A stretch of 64,000 bases of DNA, taken from positions 89,486,894 to 89,550,893 of the forward strand of contig CM074859.1 of assembly GCA_037501455.1 (NCBI GenBank), written 5' to 3'. Origin of the DNA: Lantana camara. Lineage: Eukaryota; Streptophyta; Magnoliopsida; Lamiales; Verbenaceae. Every line of letters begins with the position of its first letter. Position 1 is the first letter of the stretch. The notes beneath the pieces are model-generated. The model did not search any database and was not told the DNA's origin. It was given only the letters and a program-made list of their open reading frames with translations. The position numbers were made by a program, and so were the translations under genes. Of this stretch, positions 19,201-31,240 are shown one piece after another.

Positions 19201-22130
19201 TCTCTGGACCAGTTATGAAATTATTGAGGTGGTCCTATGGTGACGTCATTCATACTTGTGCTAGTTTGCAAAATGTTATGTTGGCTGAGCAATTAATGTC
19301 ACAGGTATCATGAGATAATCATTTGAAATCAAGGAATCCTCATATGACAGTTATAGTAAGAGACATTATTCTCTATAAGAAAAGTTATAGTGATAGGAGG
19401 AATTAAATGGTTTGAGCATGTGACAGTGATTATCTAAGTTAAGTTCATACTTTCTGCAGTGAAGAGCTGCAGCTTAAATTACAAAATATCCCCTTCCATT
19501 GGAAAAAAGAACAGAAAGAAAAAAAAAAGAAAGAATTTACCCGGCCTCTGGGTGTGTGTGCAGAGAGAGAGAGAGAGATTATGATGAATAGAATAAACAA
19601 ACGTGTCACAAAAGAAAAAATGGTTAATAATTGATATACAGTTTCATCCATGTTCTCTTTGGCCTCAGATGCAAAATATTGGCTTGGAACCGTCGTGCGG
19701 TATATATGATGGCTTCATAAGAGCATTGATTTCTGCAAATGGTTTCCGTGAAGGCATGGAAGTGGTGAGATTATACGATCTTCAAATTGAAGTTATTTTC
19801 AGAAGCTGATGCTTTGCATTTAACCCGGGTACAATTTGTCCATGCACAGTTAAAAATCATGCAACAGAAAAATATGAAGCCATATGATTCGACTTTAGCA
19901 GCCATAACAGTTAGCTGCAGCAGGGCTTTAGAACTGGACTTGGCTGAGACATTCCTGTCCCAAATATCAAAAGCTCATCACCCTTATCCTTTCAATGCTT
20001 TCCTTGAAGCATGTGATAACATGGTGAGTGCAGCTTATACTGCATTTATATCAACAAACATGTAAGGTCACTTTCTGCTGTTTCCTCAATATTTCTTTTC
20101 TCTTAAAAATGTTTCAGGATCAACCTGAACGAGCTGTTCGGGCATTGGCTCAAATGAAACATTTGAATCTTCTTCCAGATATCAGGACATATGAACTGCT
20201 CTTTTCGTTATTTGGCAACGTGAATGCTCCTTACGAGGATGGAAATATGCTGTCGCAAGTTGATGTTGCCAAAAGGATAAAAGCCATAGAAGTGGATATG
20301 ATGAAGCATGGGATAAAGCACAGTCCTCTATCAATGCATAACCTGGTAATGTTGCAATATTAAAGTGTCATTTAGAGTAATTTCACAACCTAATTCTGAA
20401 ACTAGGAAGCAAATTATGTTCCTTAATTTGAAAGGCCTCCGGCATTAGCTGGTTACATACGTATTCGTAAAGGCAGTTTGAAAAGGTTGGAGTCGTACTG
20501 GGAAATTTGCCATATTTAGAAAATTCACTAAGTTTTTTTAATTTGATTATGAAGAATAATATTCTCCCAAGCCTATCAAAGGTCATATGTGTTTTCTTTT
20601 TCCTTTTTTTTAAAAGGTTAAAAGGATAGGTTTAAATCTATTTATGGATGCTTTGATCTTTACAATTTACACTTTCCTCTCCATTTGCAGCTGAAAGCTC
20701 TTGGAATGGAAGGAATGACAAAGGAGCTGATGCAGTGTTTACGTGATGCAGAAGACGAGTTCTCACCGAGGAGTACTCGTTTAGGGATACATATTTATAA
20801 CACCATTCTGCATTCGCTTATTGAGTCTAAAGAAGTAAGTTCTCATAATCTTTGATGGAATTCCATTTTTGTTTTGCATTTTGTCATCTGCTCAAACTGA
20901 TGATATTTATTTTGTTTTGATTAGATTCATATGGCAATTGCCATATTCAAGAGTATGGTTTCATGTGGACTCTCACTGAATGCAACCACTTATAATATCA
21001 TGACTGATTGCTGTGCCACTACAAGTTGTTACAAATCTGCTTGTGCTCTGATATCTATGATGATCCGTGATGGTTTCAGTCCAGTTGCTGTGACTTATAC
21101 AGCTGTCATAAAGGTATGCACTTGTAGATTGTCTTTGAGCACAGAATTTTGTTGAATTTAATCTTGGAAAATTATATTATCTCCACTTTTTTTTTTTTTT
21201 TTGTTGAACCTGGTTCTGTAATCTTGGGAACTTATATAATTTTTTTTTTTATGCTATTTTAATATTTCACATTTTAATAATTTATATTTTACTTTTATTT
21301 GTTCACGCATCAGGTCTGTCTAATATGTGCTACTTAATATTGAACCAGAGCAAGTTTTTGAATGGCAACAGAAGTTACGTTGGTTCATAGGTTTTTTATG
21401 ATGTTGTTTTGTGTCAGATCTTGTTGAACTTGGAAGAGTTCGAGGAAGCACTCAAACTACTCAACCAGGCATTGTCAGAAGGGACTCAACCAGATTTGGT
21501 TTTGTATAACACTTTTCTTCAAGCAGCTAGTGCAAAGGTAACTACTAGGGACCCTAGGGACCACAAACGGTTCTCAAAGTTAGGGACTAAAATGTAATTT
21601 CTCAAAAATGATGGATTGCGTTGTAATTAGGTCCAAATGTAGGGTAGTCAGATATAATTATTTCTTATAATTATGTGATATATAATATGCATCTGCTCAA
21701 CTATTTTACACATGCCAATTAAAAATTTCAGGGAAGAATCGATGTAATCGAGCTGATTGTAGAGCAAATGCATCAAAACAAAATCCAGCCCGATCCATCA
21801 ACGTGCAGTCATGTTTTCTCTGCATATGTAGAAAAGGGCTTCTACAGCACTGCCATGGAAGCCTTACAAGTTTTGAGTATGAGAATGATTTCTGAACAAG
21901 AGGACATTCTCCAAGATGTTAGGTCAGAGTACGAGAATCTGGTATTTGATGAGGACTCGAACCCTGAACCGCACATAATTGAGGTTTTCAAAGATTCACC
22001 TCATCTTTCTGTTGCCATACTGTACTTGAGATGGTGTGCAACTCTTTCATTTCCAATATCTTGGTTACCAAATCAAAGTCCGTGGGCAAAGAGGCTCTCG
22101 ATTGATTATGCTTCTAGATGGCATGGCTAA
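16270..22130 (+). CDS. Pentatricopeptide-repeat protein, 14 coding exons, about 819 aa
   Basis: P-class PPR proteins are organellar RNA-binding factors. Coding exons by splice sites and frame: 16270-16277, 16403-16463, 16809-16866, 17075-17256, 17342-17449, 17621-17803, 18795-19304, 19669-19764, 19850-20023, 20118-20345, 20691-20834, 20925-21113, 21418-21537, 21732-22130. They sum to 2460 nt, 820 codons with stop and no frame break. All later introns are clear GT-AG; the first donor (AG|GTGATT after an 8-nt exon) is weak, so the start is the least sure part. The N-terminus (MMRLTASLQCMRNSFQ) is basic and Ser-rich, like an organelle-targeting peptide. PPR-like units are clearest in exon 6 (VYNNMLEACVQ, then ITYTFLLK), exon 12 (TTYNIMTDCC, then VTYTAVIK), exon 13 (LVLYNTFLQA) and exon 14. 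No DYW or SMR domain. It recalls Arabidopsis At1g76280 (from memory, unchecked). It is the only credible host gene here. Confidence 0.85.
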
Positions 22131-23853
22131 ATGCTATTTTATTGATCTTGTCTTCAGAGCTTCTGTGGTTGTTAAGTATGATTTACACCCCTGTGAAATA
22201 TGAAACTTGAAAAGTGCCCCCGAAAACCATATTCTTTTTCATTAGGTTTGGGGCGGTGGTGTTTTGTAAGTTTTTTTATTTGATGGGGGGTATATTGTAA
22301 TTTAGCCGGTTTATTGCTTTCTTGTGTCCGGCTTTGACTGCAACTACGGGAGTTCCAGTGGGCGAAGATTTCAGAGTCACAATTAGAGAATCAAACAGCT
22401 GTGTTTGAAGATGGTGTAATTTCCGGGATGCATGCAGCTGTACGTCTCTGTTCTTTTGTAAGATTTCATAGTTGCAATCGGAGAATGTTGTATATAAGAT
22501 TATATTTACTCCAGTTATTTCAGTAGGACATGGAGCATACATCAATCTTTTTGTAGGTACAAATAATCAGGATGGATGAGAAAACTGCACCAGTTATGGT
22601 CGTAGTTGATGAAATTGTCCATTCTCTTTCTACTTTTAAGTTCTGTTATTTTTGTCTTCAATCCGAAAATAACTTCTGTTGCTCTTCTTTAACATGATAC
22701 TATCTTGTGCAGGATACTATAGTGCATGAATACATGTACTTCTTTCCGGTTTTCCTCTCTTGGAAAAAGAATAACTCATCTTTTACGGGTGAGTCGTTAA
22801 TCTCTTTGGAAGGCCACTCTTCTACCAGAAATGCGACGGGAAGCATTTCTTTGCACAGATCCAGAATGCATTTGTTTATCTTATAACAAGAAGTTGAGGA
22901 TTCTGTGTGAAGGGTAAAAAAGTAAAATTTCAATAAAAACTTAGATAGTTATAAAATTTAAGTATCTAAATCAAAATTTTCAAAAATTTCAGTATTTCCA
23001 TTAACCCCATTGTCTTTGGATTTTTTGTACATATACCCCTTTGATTTTCAGCATATGAAGGGTAAAATAGTAAAATCGTACATTCTGTTAAATTTAACGG
23101 AGGAAATAACGGAGTAGGGGTAAATACTTAATTTCTCAAATCTCAGGGGGAATCTATAATTTCGTCATACCTTAAGAGACTGCTCGTAATTGTCCCTTTT
23201 TATTTTGTCTTATTAGGATATCTATTGTCGATTATAATGCCTAGTCTTCTCGATGAGTTGTAGACATCTTAAAGGAGGATGGTATTGTCGATAGTGACTC
23301 GTTTTACTGAATTGTAGGTACTAAAAGGAGGATGATATTATCCACTGTCGACCCTCGTTAAATTATAAACATCTCAAACATTTAAGCATGAGATTTAAAA
23401 TTATTTCCCTTCTATTCATTCACACCCTTCGACCTCTTAGTTTCCGGTGTTATTTGTCCTCAGTGTTAGATATACATGCATTAATCTTATGGTTTCGAGA
23501 AGATGACCAGATGAGAGTGGATCAACTGTCGTACAACTTAGTAATTTGGTGACCAACAAACTAACACGCGGTCAGATCTAGAGAACATTGTCATACGTCC
23601 TAAATTGTAAGTTACAGTCCTAAATAAACATCTTAAAATTAAAGGTGAAATAAAAAAAAAAAAAATTGTTCGCACTTAATTGATTATTTTTTAGGGAATA
23701 TAACAATTCAATATGTGTTTACATAAAAATACAAAAAAAAAAAAAAAATGTATTCGCTTTTACAATATAAAAAATATATGTATAACTATAGTCAAATAAT
23801 TACATTTACATCCGTCGATAAAATTATTAATTACAAAAACCATCCAAAAATTA
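22131..23853 (+). other. 3' flank of the PPR gene
   Basis: Probable 3' UTR first. A coding-like stretch at about 22345-22440 (open in one frame, ending GGGATGCATGCAG) may be an extra or alternative exon. Farther on are degenerate repeats with AAAGGAGGATGRTATT near 23270-23345 and A-rich runs near 23650 and 23740. No other gene is supported. Confidence 0.5.
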
Positions 23854-23950
23854 TGTGACGGTCTGTTTCTCTGACAGATCAGGTATGATGTCACGAGTGA
23901 GTTTAGTTACGTAATTATGTAATTTAATTTCCTTGAAATGATTTAACTGT

Positions 23951-24914
23951 GAGAAAATTGCATTTTTAGTCCCATAGGAAATAGGTCGATTTTTTTTTTG
24001 GTCCCGTAGTTTTTAAATCGTCCCGCACTTTTAGTTTTTCGACAAATGTAGTCCCAAAGTGTAAAAAATTTATTTTTGACAACAATTTTGTTAATTCTAT
24101 TTTTTTTAATACAAATATATAAAATTATTATAATTATAATATAAATATAATTAAATATTATTATAATGATTTTTGATTATGCTATTAAATTTATTTTTAA
24201 GTAAATATGGTATCTTTAAATTTTATTTTTAATTCTAGTTAAATATTATATTAATGAACTATTATAATTATAGTATAAAAATAATTGTACGTTATATTAT
24301 TATAATGTTTTAAAATTTTGATGTTATTTTTTAGTTCTCATTAAATATATATGATTACTAATTACTTTTTAATTTTTTAATTAATATTATATTGTTGAAT
24401 AAAATATATATAAATTATCAGTTATTTTCAATTTTACCTAAAAACCCAATGTTAATTATTTTAAATAAATGCAATGTTATATATATAAGAAATAATTAAA
24501 TATTATAAATATTAATTATTTTCAATTTTTTATTTTAAATATTTTTAACTAAATGCAATATTGAAGATTATTTTATTAATTATATTATTATGTATAATGT
24601 TTTTATTTTTTTATTTTATAATTTTAAAGTAATACTTATACTTTAAAATGTAATAATTTATTATTTATTATAAAAATAAAATGCATATCATGTGGTTGGT
24701 ATTTTTTTAAAATTTTCTTAATATTTGATATTTATTTTTTAATTAAGGAAAAATATTATAAATATATATTTCTAAATTTTTTGGGACTAATATTGAAATT
24801 TTTTCACTTTGGGACTACATTTGTCGAAAAACTAAAAGTGCGGGACGATTTAAAAACTACGGGACCAAAAAAAAATTGACCTATTTCCTATGGGACCAAA
24901 AATGCAATTTTCTC
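23951..24914. mobile_element. Mutator-type MITE with about 130-bp inverted ends
   Basis: A 964-bp element flanked by the exact 9-bp duplication TTTAACTGT (23942-23950 and 24915-24923). Ends begin GAGAAAATTGCATTTTT. The terminal inverted repeats run about 130 bp with few mismatches (23951-24080 with 24790-24914) and include GTCCCGTAGTTTTTAAATCG. The interior is very AT-rich and non-coding. A 9-bp duplication with long inverted ends is diagnostic of Mutator-like elements. It depends on a transposase from elsewhere. Confidence 0.9.
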
Positions 24915-25082
24915 TTTAACTGTATTCCGACTTGAATTAATTGCTTTAAATTGACCCTATGTGCTGGATTTAAATTGTATGTTAAACTATGAATTTTATG
25001 TTGACAATGTGAATTATGTGATGTCGCATGCTTTACGTGCTAACATGGATTTAATTGCAAACTATTTGGTAGTTGAGAATTT

Positions 25083-26624
25083 GGGTTAATCTTTCTTTGC
25101 GCCCCAACCTTTTAGGGTTGTTGCACTTTGGTACCCAACCTTTAAATTTTGATGAATTAGTACCCAACCTTTGAAAGTTGTTAAATTACAGTATCTAGGT
25201 TAAAATTCTGGCGTATTTTTCCGGTCAAAGCACAACACCTGACTTTCACATGATCTTTTAAGGGTATTTTCGTCATTTATGCTTTTTACACATTAAAAAA
25301 ATAAAGAAATGGAAAAAAATGGGAAAGAAAAAAGAAAAGAAAGAAGATCAGATCTCCATCTCTCTTCCCCATGAGCTCGATGACCTCTGCCTCTTCCACA
25401 AAGCAATGGCCATAGACTCCGTCAATTTCATGCGCTGCCCTACGTGCCGCCCCTCCGCGAGATCCCACCTCTCCGCTACCCTCCCCCATCTCTACAGATT
25501 TGCAATGGGAAAAAAGAAAAAGAGATCTGGCATAACCGCATACTCCTAAACCATTAGAAACAAACCATAGCCCAAAATATCTCATCACAAATGGAAAACA
25601 TCACAGCCCAGAACTAGCAACATGCCAACATGAGCATAGAACACAACATTAACATGCAAGCTAAGCCAATTCTACCAGAACAACAACTAAACAAACAAAA
25701 ACCAAAAATGCAAGAGATGAACAAATGAATCAACCTACGCTAGCCAACCCGTATTACTAAAGGTGTGGAAGATCACGAACCGCCGTCTGCCATACTCATT
25801 CGACAACCACGACGCAACCTCATTCGCAAAATCACCAATCTTATTCTCCAATTTCCTCCCCAAATCAAGCGACAACACATCCATCAGAGACGCCACAAAA
25901 ATAACAACATGAATACCCTTCGCATTGTACAGCTCAACATATCTCCTCAACTGCTTCTCCTTCGCCCCCAGCTACCCTAGCATCACCCCCAAAAACAATC
26001 CCGCTATCCCGATTATTAACAGCTCCTCCTAAAGCGAAATGCCACAGGAAAGAGGCGTCCTTGGAGCCGAAAAAAAGCGATCAAGATAATCGCCGGAGAT
26101 GGAGAAATTGGCGAAATGGGCAGGCCCGAAAACAGGGAAAGAGTTGAAAAACACTTCAGGAGGAAATTGGGGGACGATTTGTGGTGTGAGAGGAGCGAGA
26201 GTGAAGAGAATCGATGTGGAGAGCAAATTTTTAGGGGTTTACGATGGGGGACGTGGAAATGGGGGTTTTTTAGGAGAAGTGAGTAGGAAAAATGGCGATT
26301 GGAGGAAATCAAAACGGGGCCACAAGCCGCCATTGAAAGGAGCTCTGAAGAATCAATGGTCTTCTTTCTTTTCTTTTTTCCCCCCCCATTTTTTTCCATT
26401 TTTTTATTTTTTAATGTTTAAAAAGCATAAATAACGAAATCACCCTTAAAAGATCATGTAAAAGTCACGTGTTGTGCTTTAACCAAAAAAATAAGCCAGA
26501 ATTTTGACCTAGGTACTGTAATTTAACAACTTTCAAAGGGTGGGTATTAATTCGTCAAAATTTAAAGGTTGGGTACCAAAGTGCAACAACCCTGAAAGAT
26601 TGGGGTGCAAAGAAAGATTAACCC
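25083..26624. mobile_element. Pack-MULE-like element carrying a host gene fragment
   Basis: A 1542-bp element with inverted ends of roughly 250 bp starting GGGTTAATCTTTCTTTGC, flanked by a 9-bp duplication with one mismatch (TGAGAATTT at 25074-25082, TGAGAATTC at 26625-26633). This fits a Mutator-like element. The ends contain ACTTTGGTACCCAACCTTTA and its complement. Between them lies non-transposon sequence of normal base composition, with a DUF829-like coding fragment on the minus strand (25735-26226) and a retained intron-like stretch. No transposase is present, so it is non-autonomous. Confidence 0.8.
25735..26226 (-). pseudogene. Captured gene fragment, DUF829/TMEM53-like (alpha/beta-hydrolase fold)
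   Basis: The minus-strand frame 25950-25735 encodes RRYVELYNAKGIHVVIF, then DLGRKLENKIGDFANEVASW and RRRFVIFHTFSNTGWLA, which I recognise as the start of the DUF829 (transmembrane protein 53-like) family. It stops at TAG where an exon-intron border (Y|G with GTTGAT) is likely. Upstream, frames 26226-26029 and 26399-26016 resemble the N-terminal part of such a gene with a Ser/Phe-rich targeting-like start. Stops and frame changes separate the parts. It is a truncated duplicate inside the Pack-MULE and not a working gene. The family call is from memory. Confidence 0.6.
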
Positions 26625-26798
26625 TGAGAATTCAATTGAAATGTGATTTGGACTCAATTATTCATTTTTGAAAGTTTAAGAACCTAATTGTAATTAGATA
26701 TATTTAATTAATAATTAATTAAACCTTGATAAGGAAAATGATTATATTAAGGTTTTGAAACTTATGGATCAAACGCTTAAAAAAACTTTGTCCATTCC

Positions 26799-27509
26799 TG
26801 ATTGTGTCAAAATCTAGCTATGTACGGAACGACAGACTTGGACTCCCAAGATATTTGTTTGCGTGAGGCAACTTTGATGCTTTCCTTAGCTGAAAAAGAG
26901 GAACAAACATGAGCTTAAAGGCCAAAATAGGGGAATGTGGGGGTTGGACCCATTTTGGCACTCCGAAGCTCAAGTCAGCTGAAGCTCTAGGTTGATAATG
27001 CAAAGAGAATGCGGACTCAGAACGTAAAGGAAAGCTTACCCTTATTAGTGCCGGGGATGGGTTTATATAGCTAGGAGAAGGGTTTAGTGCATGCAGGTAC
27101 ACCATTAGAAAAGTGTGGATCTTCTCTGCTGAGAGAGGGAGACCAACAGTGATCGGAACAGTGCTTTACGGCTAAAGCACTGTTCGCTTGCTCTTGCAGA
27201 GATGCCTGATACCTTATTTGGTGTGGACATAATTAATGCGGCCAGCAGTAGGTGGTACTAACATTTAATGCACTTGTACTGTACCGTGTGGGTCGGTCTA
27301 TATCCTGGCTCGAGGGACCACGGTTGGGGACCTCCTTGGGTCGAGTCTCACCAAACGTGGCGAGTATAGTTACCTTTCCTCGTGGGGAGCCAAGTGCTGG
27401 CTTGATAAGAGGAAGATGACTGGGTCGGATGCGAGTGTTGACCTGTCAATTCCTCCAATGCGGTGAGGACACATGGCGCCTAGTTATAGCTCCCGATTTT
27501 TCCTTATCA
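26799..27509 (-). repeat. 3' LTR of element B
   Basis: 711 bp, TGATTGTGTCAAAATC to TTCCTTATCA on the plus strand. It matches 57252-57856. The right border is fixed by the adjacent polypurine tract. Confidence 0.85.
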
Positions 27510-27524
27510 TCTCCCCCCCCCCCC
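27510..27524 (-). other. Polypurine tract of element B
   Basis: On the minus strand, twelve G then AGA directly before the LTR start TGATAAGG. It is the plus-strand primer for reverse transcription and confirms the element's direction. Confidence 0.8.
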
Positions 27525-27892
27525 AAGGTCGAGTGGCACAGCTGTGTGGTAGTGGACCTTGAGAAGGGCACTTGACTGCTTGGGAAGGAGAGAGGGCTCG
27601 GTAGGTTAAGCCGCGTACGCCTGGTTGGGTCGTGCTACCGGCTGTTGAGCCAGGAGATTGTCGCCCGGCGGTGGCCTCACGCGCGCGTGAACTCTGGACT
27701 CCATTGGCGGGAAACGCTAGGTTTTCGCTGTGTTAGTGCAATGATTGCGCTTTTTGAATTATGGGGCACTGGGCACGGTTCCTGAGAGGCGGTTACTTGC
27801 AGCCGCCTATGGGGAACGAGCCAAGTTTCTCCCAACGTCAGTTGATTAATTGATGCGTGGGGGGCATTAATTTTAGCTTGATTAAATTTAGC

Positions 27893-27899
27893 TATAAAA
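27893..27899 (+). promoter_or_regulatory. TATA box of the antisense gene of element B
   Basis: TATAAAA within GCTATAAAAGGGGG, followed by a C/T-rich stretch and an apparent 5' UTR with a donor-like CCAAG|GTACGTCTCC at 28031. It lies between the 3' LTR and the antisense reading frame, so this gene appears to have its own promoter on the plus strand. Confidence 0.55.
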
Positions 27900-28192
27900 G
27901 GGGGACTTAGACGGTTTTTTTTTCTTTTCACGCAATCTGCTTGAGAAACCCTAAGTCTGAAGAGTCTCAAGCATTCAAAGCTTCCAAAAGAAATTAACTC
28001 CCAGAGAGCCTTCGAAGCAAACAACTCCAAGGTACGTCTCCTATCTCCAAAATCTCCTTTCTTCTTTTCTCTTCAAATCCCTTCTTTAAGAAATAGCCCC
28101 CCAAAAAGTCCGCCGCCGTACCCTCTAGTAGCCAACCCATAGCTTCGCGATAAAGGAATTACGGGCTAAGGGATGAGGAATCAGATCCGGAA

Positions 28193-29240
28193 GTGTCCAT
28201 GGAGTGTATCGGGGTGAAGGGCCCTGGAAAGAATAGGTGGGAGGATCCCAACGAGGAGAGGTACATTCTGGAAGTAGCCAGAGAGGTTACAAGGCCTGCC
28301 CTAAAAGACACGATTGAGAGTGACCACTCGGTGGGGGTTGATTCTGTTTCTCCTAGCGCAGAAAGAGGAGGAGGAGTCGACGCAGAGGCGGTGGAGGATA
28401 TGGCCGCGGAGATTGAAGAGATGTCCCTGGGGGACGTATCTCGGGACCAAGGCGGCACCGCTTCTACATCTGAGCTTGAGGTGGGGCAGAAGAAGACAGG
28501 GCCCAGAAGTGCACCACATACTATCAATTCAGATCCCAAGTGACCGAGTCGGAGAGGAAATTGATGGATAAAAGGTTGACCGGGTGGAAAGACCTGGACT
28601 TAAATTGTGACGTCATAGTCCCCAAGGCGGATGAACACAGGGAGCCCCTCCGGAAGGATGCATCACAATTTCACTAAAGGCCATAGAGTATGGGTTTCGA
28701 CTCCCACTCTTTCCATTCCAGATTGCACTGTATAACCATCTGCAGACCAGCCCAATCCAATTCCTCCCCAATGGTCAGGCTATGGTGATAGCTTTCAGGC
28801 TATTAATGAAGTTGCTCGGGCAAGTGGAATGTGTGGAGCACTTCGCTGAGTTGTTTGTCGCCTCGGTCGATGCAGCGGCTTCCCCAAATAGAAGGGGGTT
28901 AATTTGTGAAACTTTAATCTCGTTCCGGTAACAAGATATTTGACACCGAAAGGAGTTCTCATGGGAAGGATTGGAAACAGAAGCTCGTATTTGTACGGTT
29001 CACAGACGGATGGGAAGGTTTAAACCACATAGTATGGAATGATGTCGAGCAAGTTCGCCTGGATCGAGGTCCTATACTTTGGCCCAACACTCTATTGGCC
29101 GCTTTGAGGGACGTGCACCCCTTGGATACAAGTATCTTCATAAGGTCCCATTTACTGGTAAACTTGGGGTTGGCTCCGGGTACGGTGAGGCACCTGGACT
29201 TCAGCATGGGTAACTACGTCATCAACTCACTTAGGCCAAG
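28193..29240 (+). pseudogene. Antisense gene of element B, N-terminal part, decayed
   Basis: The frame 28193-28543 encodes an acidic, Ser-rich start. Farther on the same domain as in element A is seen in another frame (about 28675-28900) as EYGFRLPLFPFQIALYNHL, then PNGQAMVIAFRLLMKLLGQ, and later KQKLVFVRFTDGWEGL. This matches the putative gypsy-type transposon domain. Several stops and frameshifts break it. Presence of the same gene in the same place and direction in A and B shows that it belongs to the element. Function unknown. Confidence 0.6.
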
Positions 29241-29359
29241 CATGTTCCCCCTTCCTTCTTAAATTTATTACTTTTCGACCTCGCTTGACAAGATCTTGAT
29301 GTATCTCAAACTTGTAATCCTAACATTTTTCCTCTCTATGTACCTTGCAGAATCAATCA

Positions 29360-31240
29360 TGGTTGTCGCAAGAGGGAAGGCTGCCAATAGGCTCTTCAAG
29401 AAAAAGGAGGCTGAGGAGGCTAAGAAAGTGTAGCAGGGCGAGATGGAGGGCCCTGCCCGTACGGCTGAGGAGATTGCCTAAGCAGATGGGATAACTGTGG
29501 AACACACCAAGGCTAAGATAGCCGCGGGTAGAGAAATCAACAGGCATGAAATGGATCGACCCGCACCAACCGACCCAGGGGGGACCCTGCAGACACTCGA
29601 GGAGCCGCCTGGGCTCCAGCTGACGGGAAGCCAATAGCCCCCACGACGAAAGGAAATATTACCAAGGCCCCGGTCGGAAAGGGGAAGACTGACACGATCA
29701 CCGGGTAAGTGGATTCAGACTCAAAGATCGCCTCTGGGTCATTCCCAACGAAGGTCCTAAGAGGGACCAGAACTAACAAGAGGAAGGCACCAGAAGGGGC
29801 CGGGGATGAGGTTCCTCCGAAAACTGTGAAGACTACCCCTCTGATGGTGAAAAAGCCCAGCGGATGGAAACCCCCCACTTTCCAAGCCGACAATTCTCCC
29901 GATTTCAAGATGTTGAGGGGAGACTATGAGCAGATCGCCAACCTTCCAAGTTTCCGGGGCCCCAGACACCCCTTCAACATTTCAGACCTCAGAGAAGATG
30001 GGTCAGAGCGACGAATTGCCACTGGGGACGTCAATCAAGACGCTATGGGGCGATTTATTACGCTTTGCAAACCAGCGCAGACCACCAGGAACTGGCCAAG
30101 GAAGATGATGCGACCAATCCTACAACAAAGTCGCCCTCCTGTGTTCGGCGTGAATCTTACTTCAGCACATTTTTCCCTCCGTACTACTTACGTTTCCCGA
30201 GTGTCTAATCTCCTTCCTTTTCTTTTCAGTTGGTCGTGAGGGAGTACCATTCTGAAGCATGGCTGGAGCTAGCTCAACAGTCTCACCGTAAATTGTTGGG
30301 TGCTAAGAGCTGGCAAGATGAAGCAACCAAACTAAAAAAGGAGATGGAGGACATGAAGGCCCTGTACATGGGCAACTTGGACAGGCTAAGCCAGTAAGTC
30401 GAAAGCTTGACCCAGGAGAAGTCTGCGATGGAGGCGAGTTGGTCAGCCTTCGAGCTGAAAAGGAAAAGTTGGAGACTAGGTTGGCCACGACCCAAAGTTT
30501 GCTCGAAGTGGCTGAGCAGGAGAAAGAGAATGCCTATAAGAAAGGGGAACAGGACGGCTGGCGCAAAGAATATGTTGAGGGACAGAAGAATGGGACGGAG
30601 ACAGCCTTTTGGACGCTGGACAAATTAATGCCTTAGATCAAGGACAACGCCATTCTTGAGTTCATCCGATCGTACATTTTTGATAGCATTTCTGGCTCGT
30701 TGGGCGTGTCTAATATCCAACTGGGTTTTATGAAGTGTCTCTCGCAAGTCTACCTTCACCATCCCCTTCCCCCGAGAACTGCTTGAAAACAGAGAGAAGT
30801 TGAATGTGCGCCTTCCCATAGCCCCCAAAATACTCCCAGAGTATTTTATGGAGAAGTAGGATGGTCCCACTGAGGAAGAAGGAGGGGATGACGAGGACGA
30901 TGATGAGGAGGAGCCTGACTGGAGTAAGAAGCCCTATGGTTGGACGGTGGAATAGGCTGATGCAAAATTCCTCAAACTCCCGGAATCGGAGCTTGAGCTC
31001 CCAACACCAGTCAACCTCGAGAGAGTGAAGGAGGATCTCCTGCTTGCCTTCAAACTTTCAAGTAGCGGGTCGAAAGCCTCCCAGATCCAAGATGGCGAAG
31101 TAATATCCCCGGCTCTGGCCATTCCTCCCCTAGTAGCTCTCCTCCCATCTTCTGTGCCTGATGAAGGTAACGTCACTGCTGCTGCCGCTGACCCGACCCA
31201 GAAAGAATCGACTAAACCCCCCTCGGTCAGGTTCTACTGA
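29360..31240 (+). pseudogene. Antisense gene of element B, C-terminal coiled-coil part, decayed
   Basis: Begins near MVVARGKAANRLFKKKEAEE (29360), with stops soon after. The frame 29709-30239 is Lys/Pro-rich (RKAPEGAGDEVPPKTVKTTP). An acceptor-like TTTTCAG at 30230 precedes a coiled-coil exon (WLELAQQSHRKLLGAKSWQDEATKLKKEMED), with a TAA at 30396. Coiled-coil coding continues in 30407-30636 and ends with an acidic stretch. The final frame 31025-31240 is a Pro/Ser-rich tail. Compared with element A, the order is the same but decay is stronger. Confidence 0.55.

Larger units (their letters stand above)
23854..26798 (+). repeat. LTR X: 5' part of an old long-type LTR hosting three later insertions
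   Basis: It starts TGTGACGGTC, followed at nucleotide 29 by AG|GTATGATGTCACG, which matches the starts of LTRs C, F and G (AG|GTACG or AG|GTAAG, then a CACG). Its own sequence is 23854-23950, 24924-25082 and about 26634-26798; the rest is the MITE and the Pack-MULE. It is cut at 26799 by element B, and the remainder should lie beyond the window. The 5 bp before it are AATTA, with no partner visible. Confidence 0.55.

Noticed and set aside
25319..25549. Plus-strand 76-aa frame in the Pack-MULE
   Set aside because: Starts and ends in poly-Lys from A-rich sequence. Origin of the middle part is unclear, so no gene is called.
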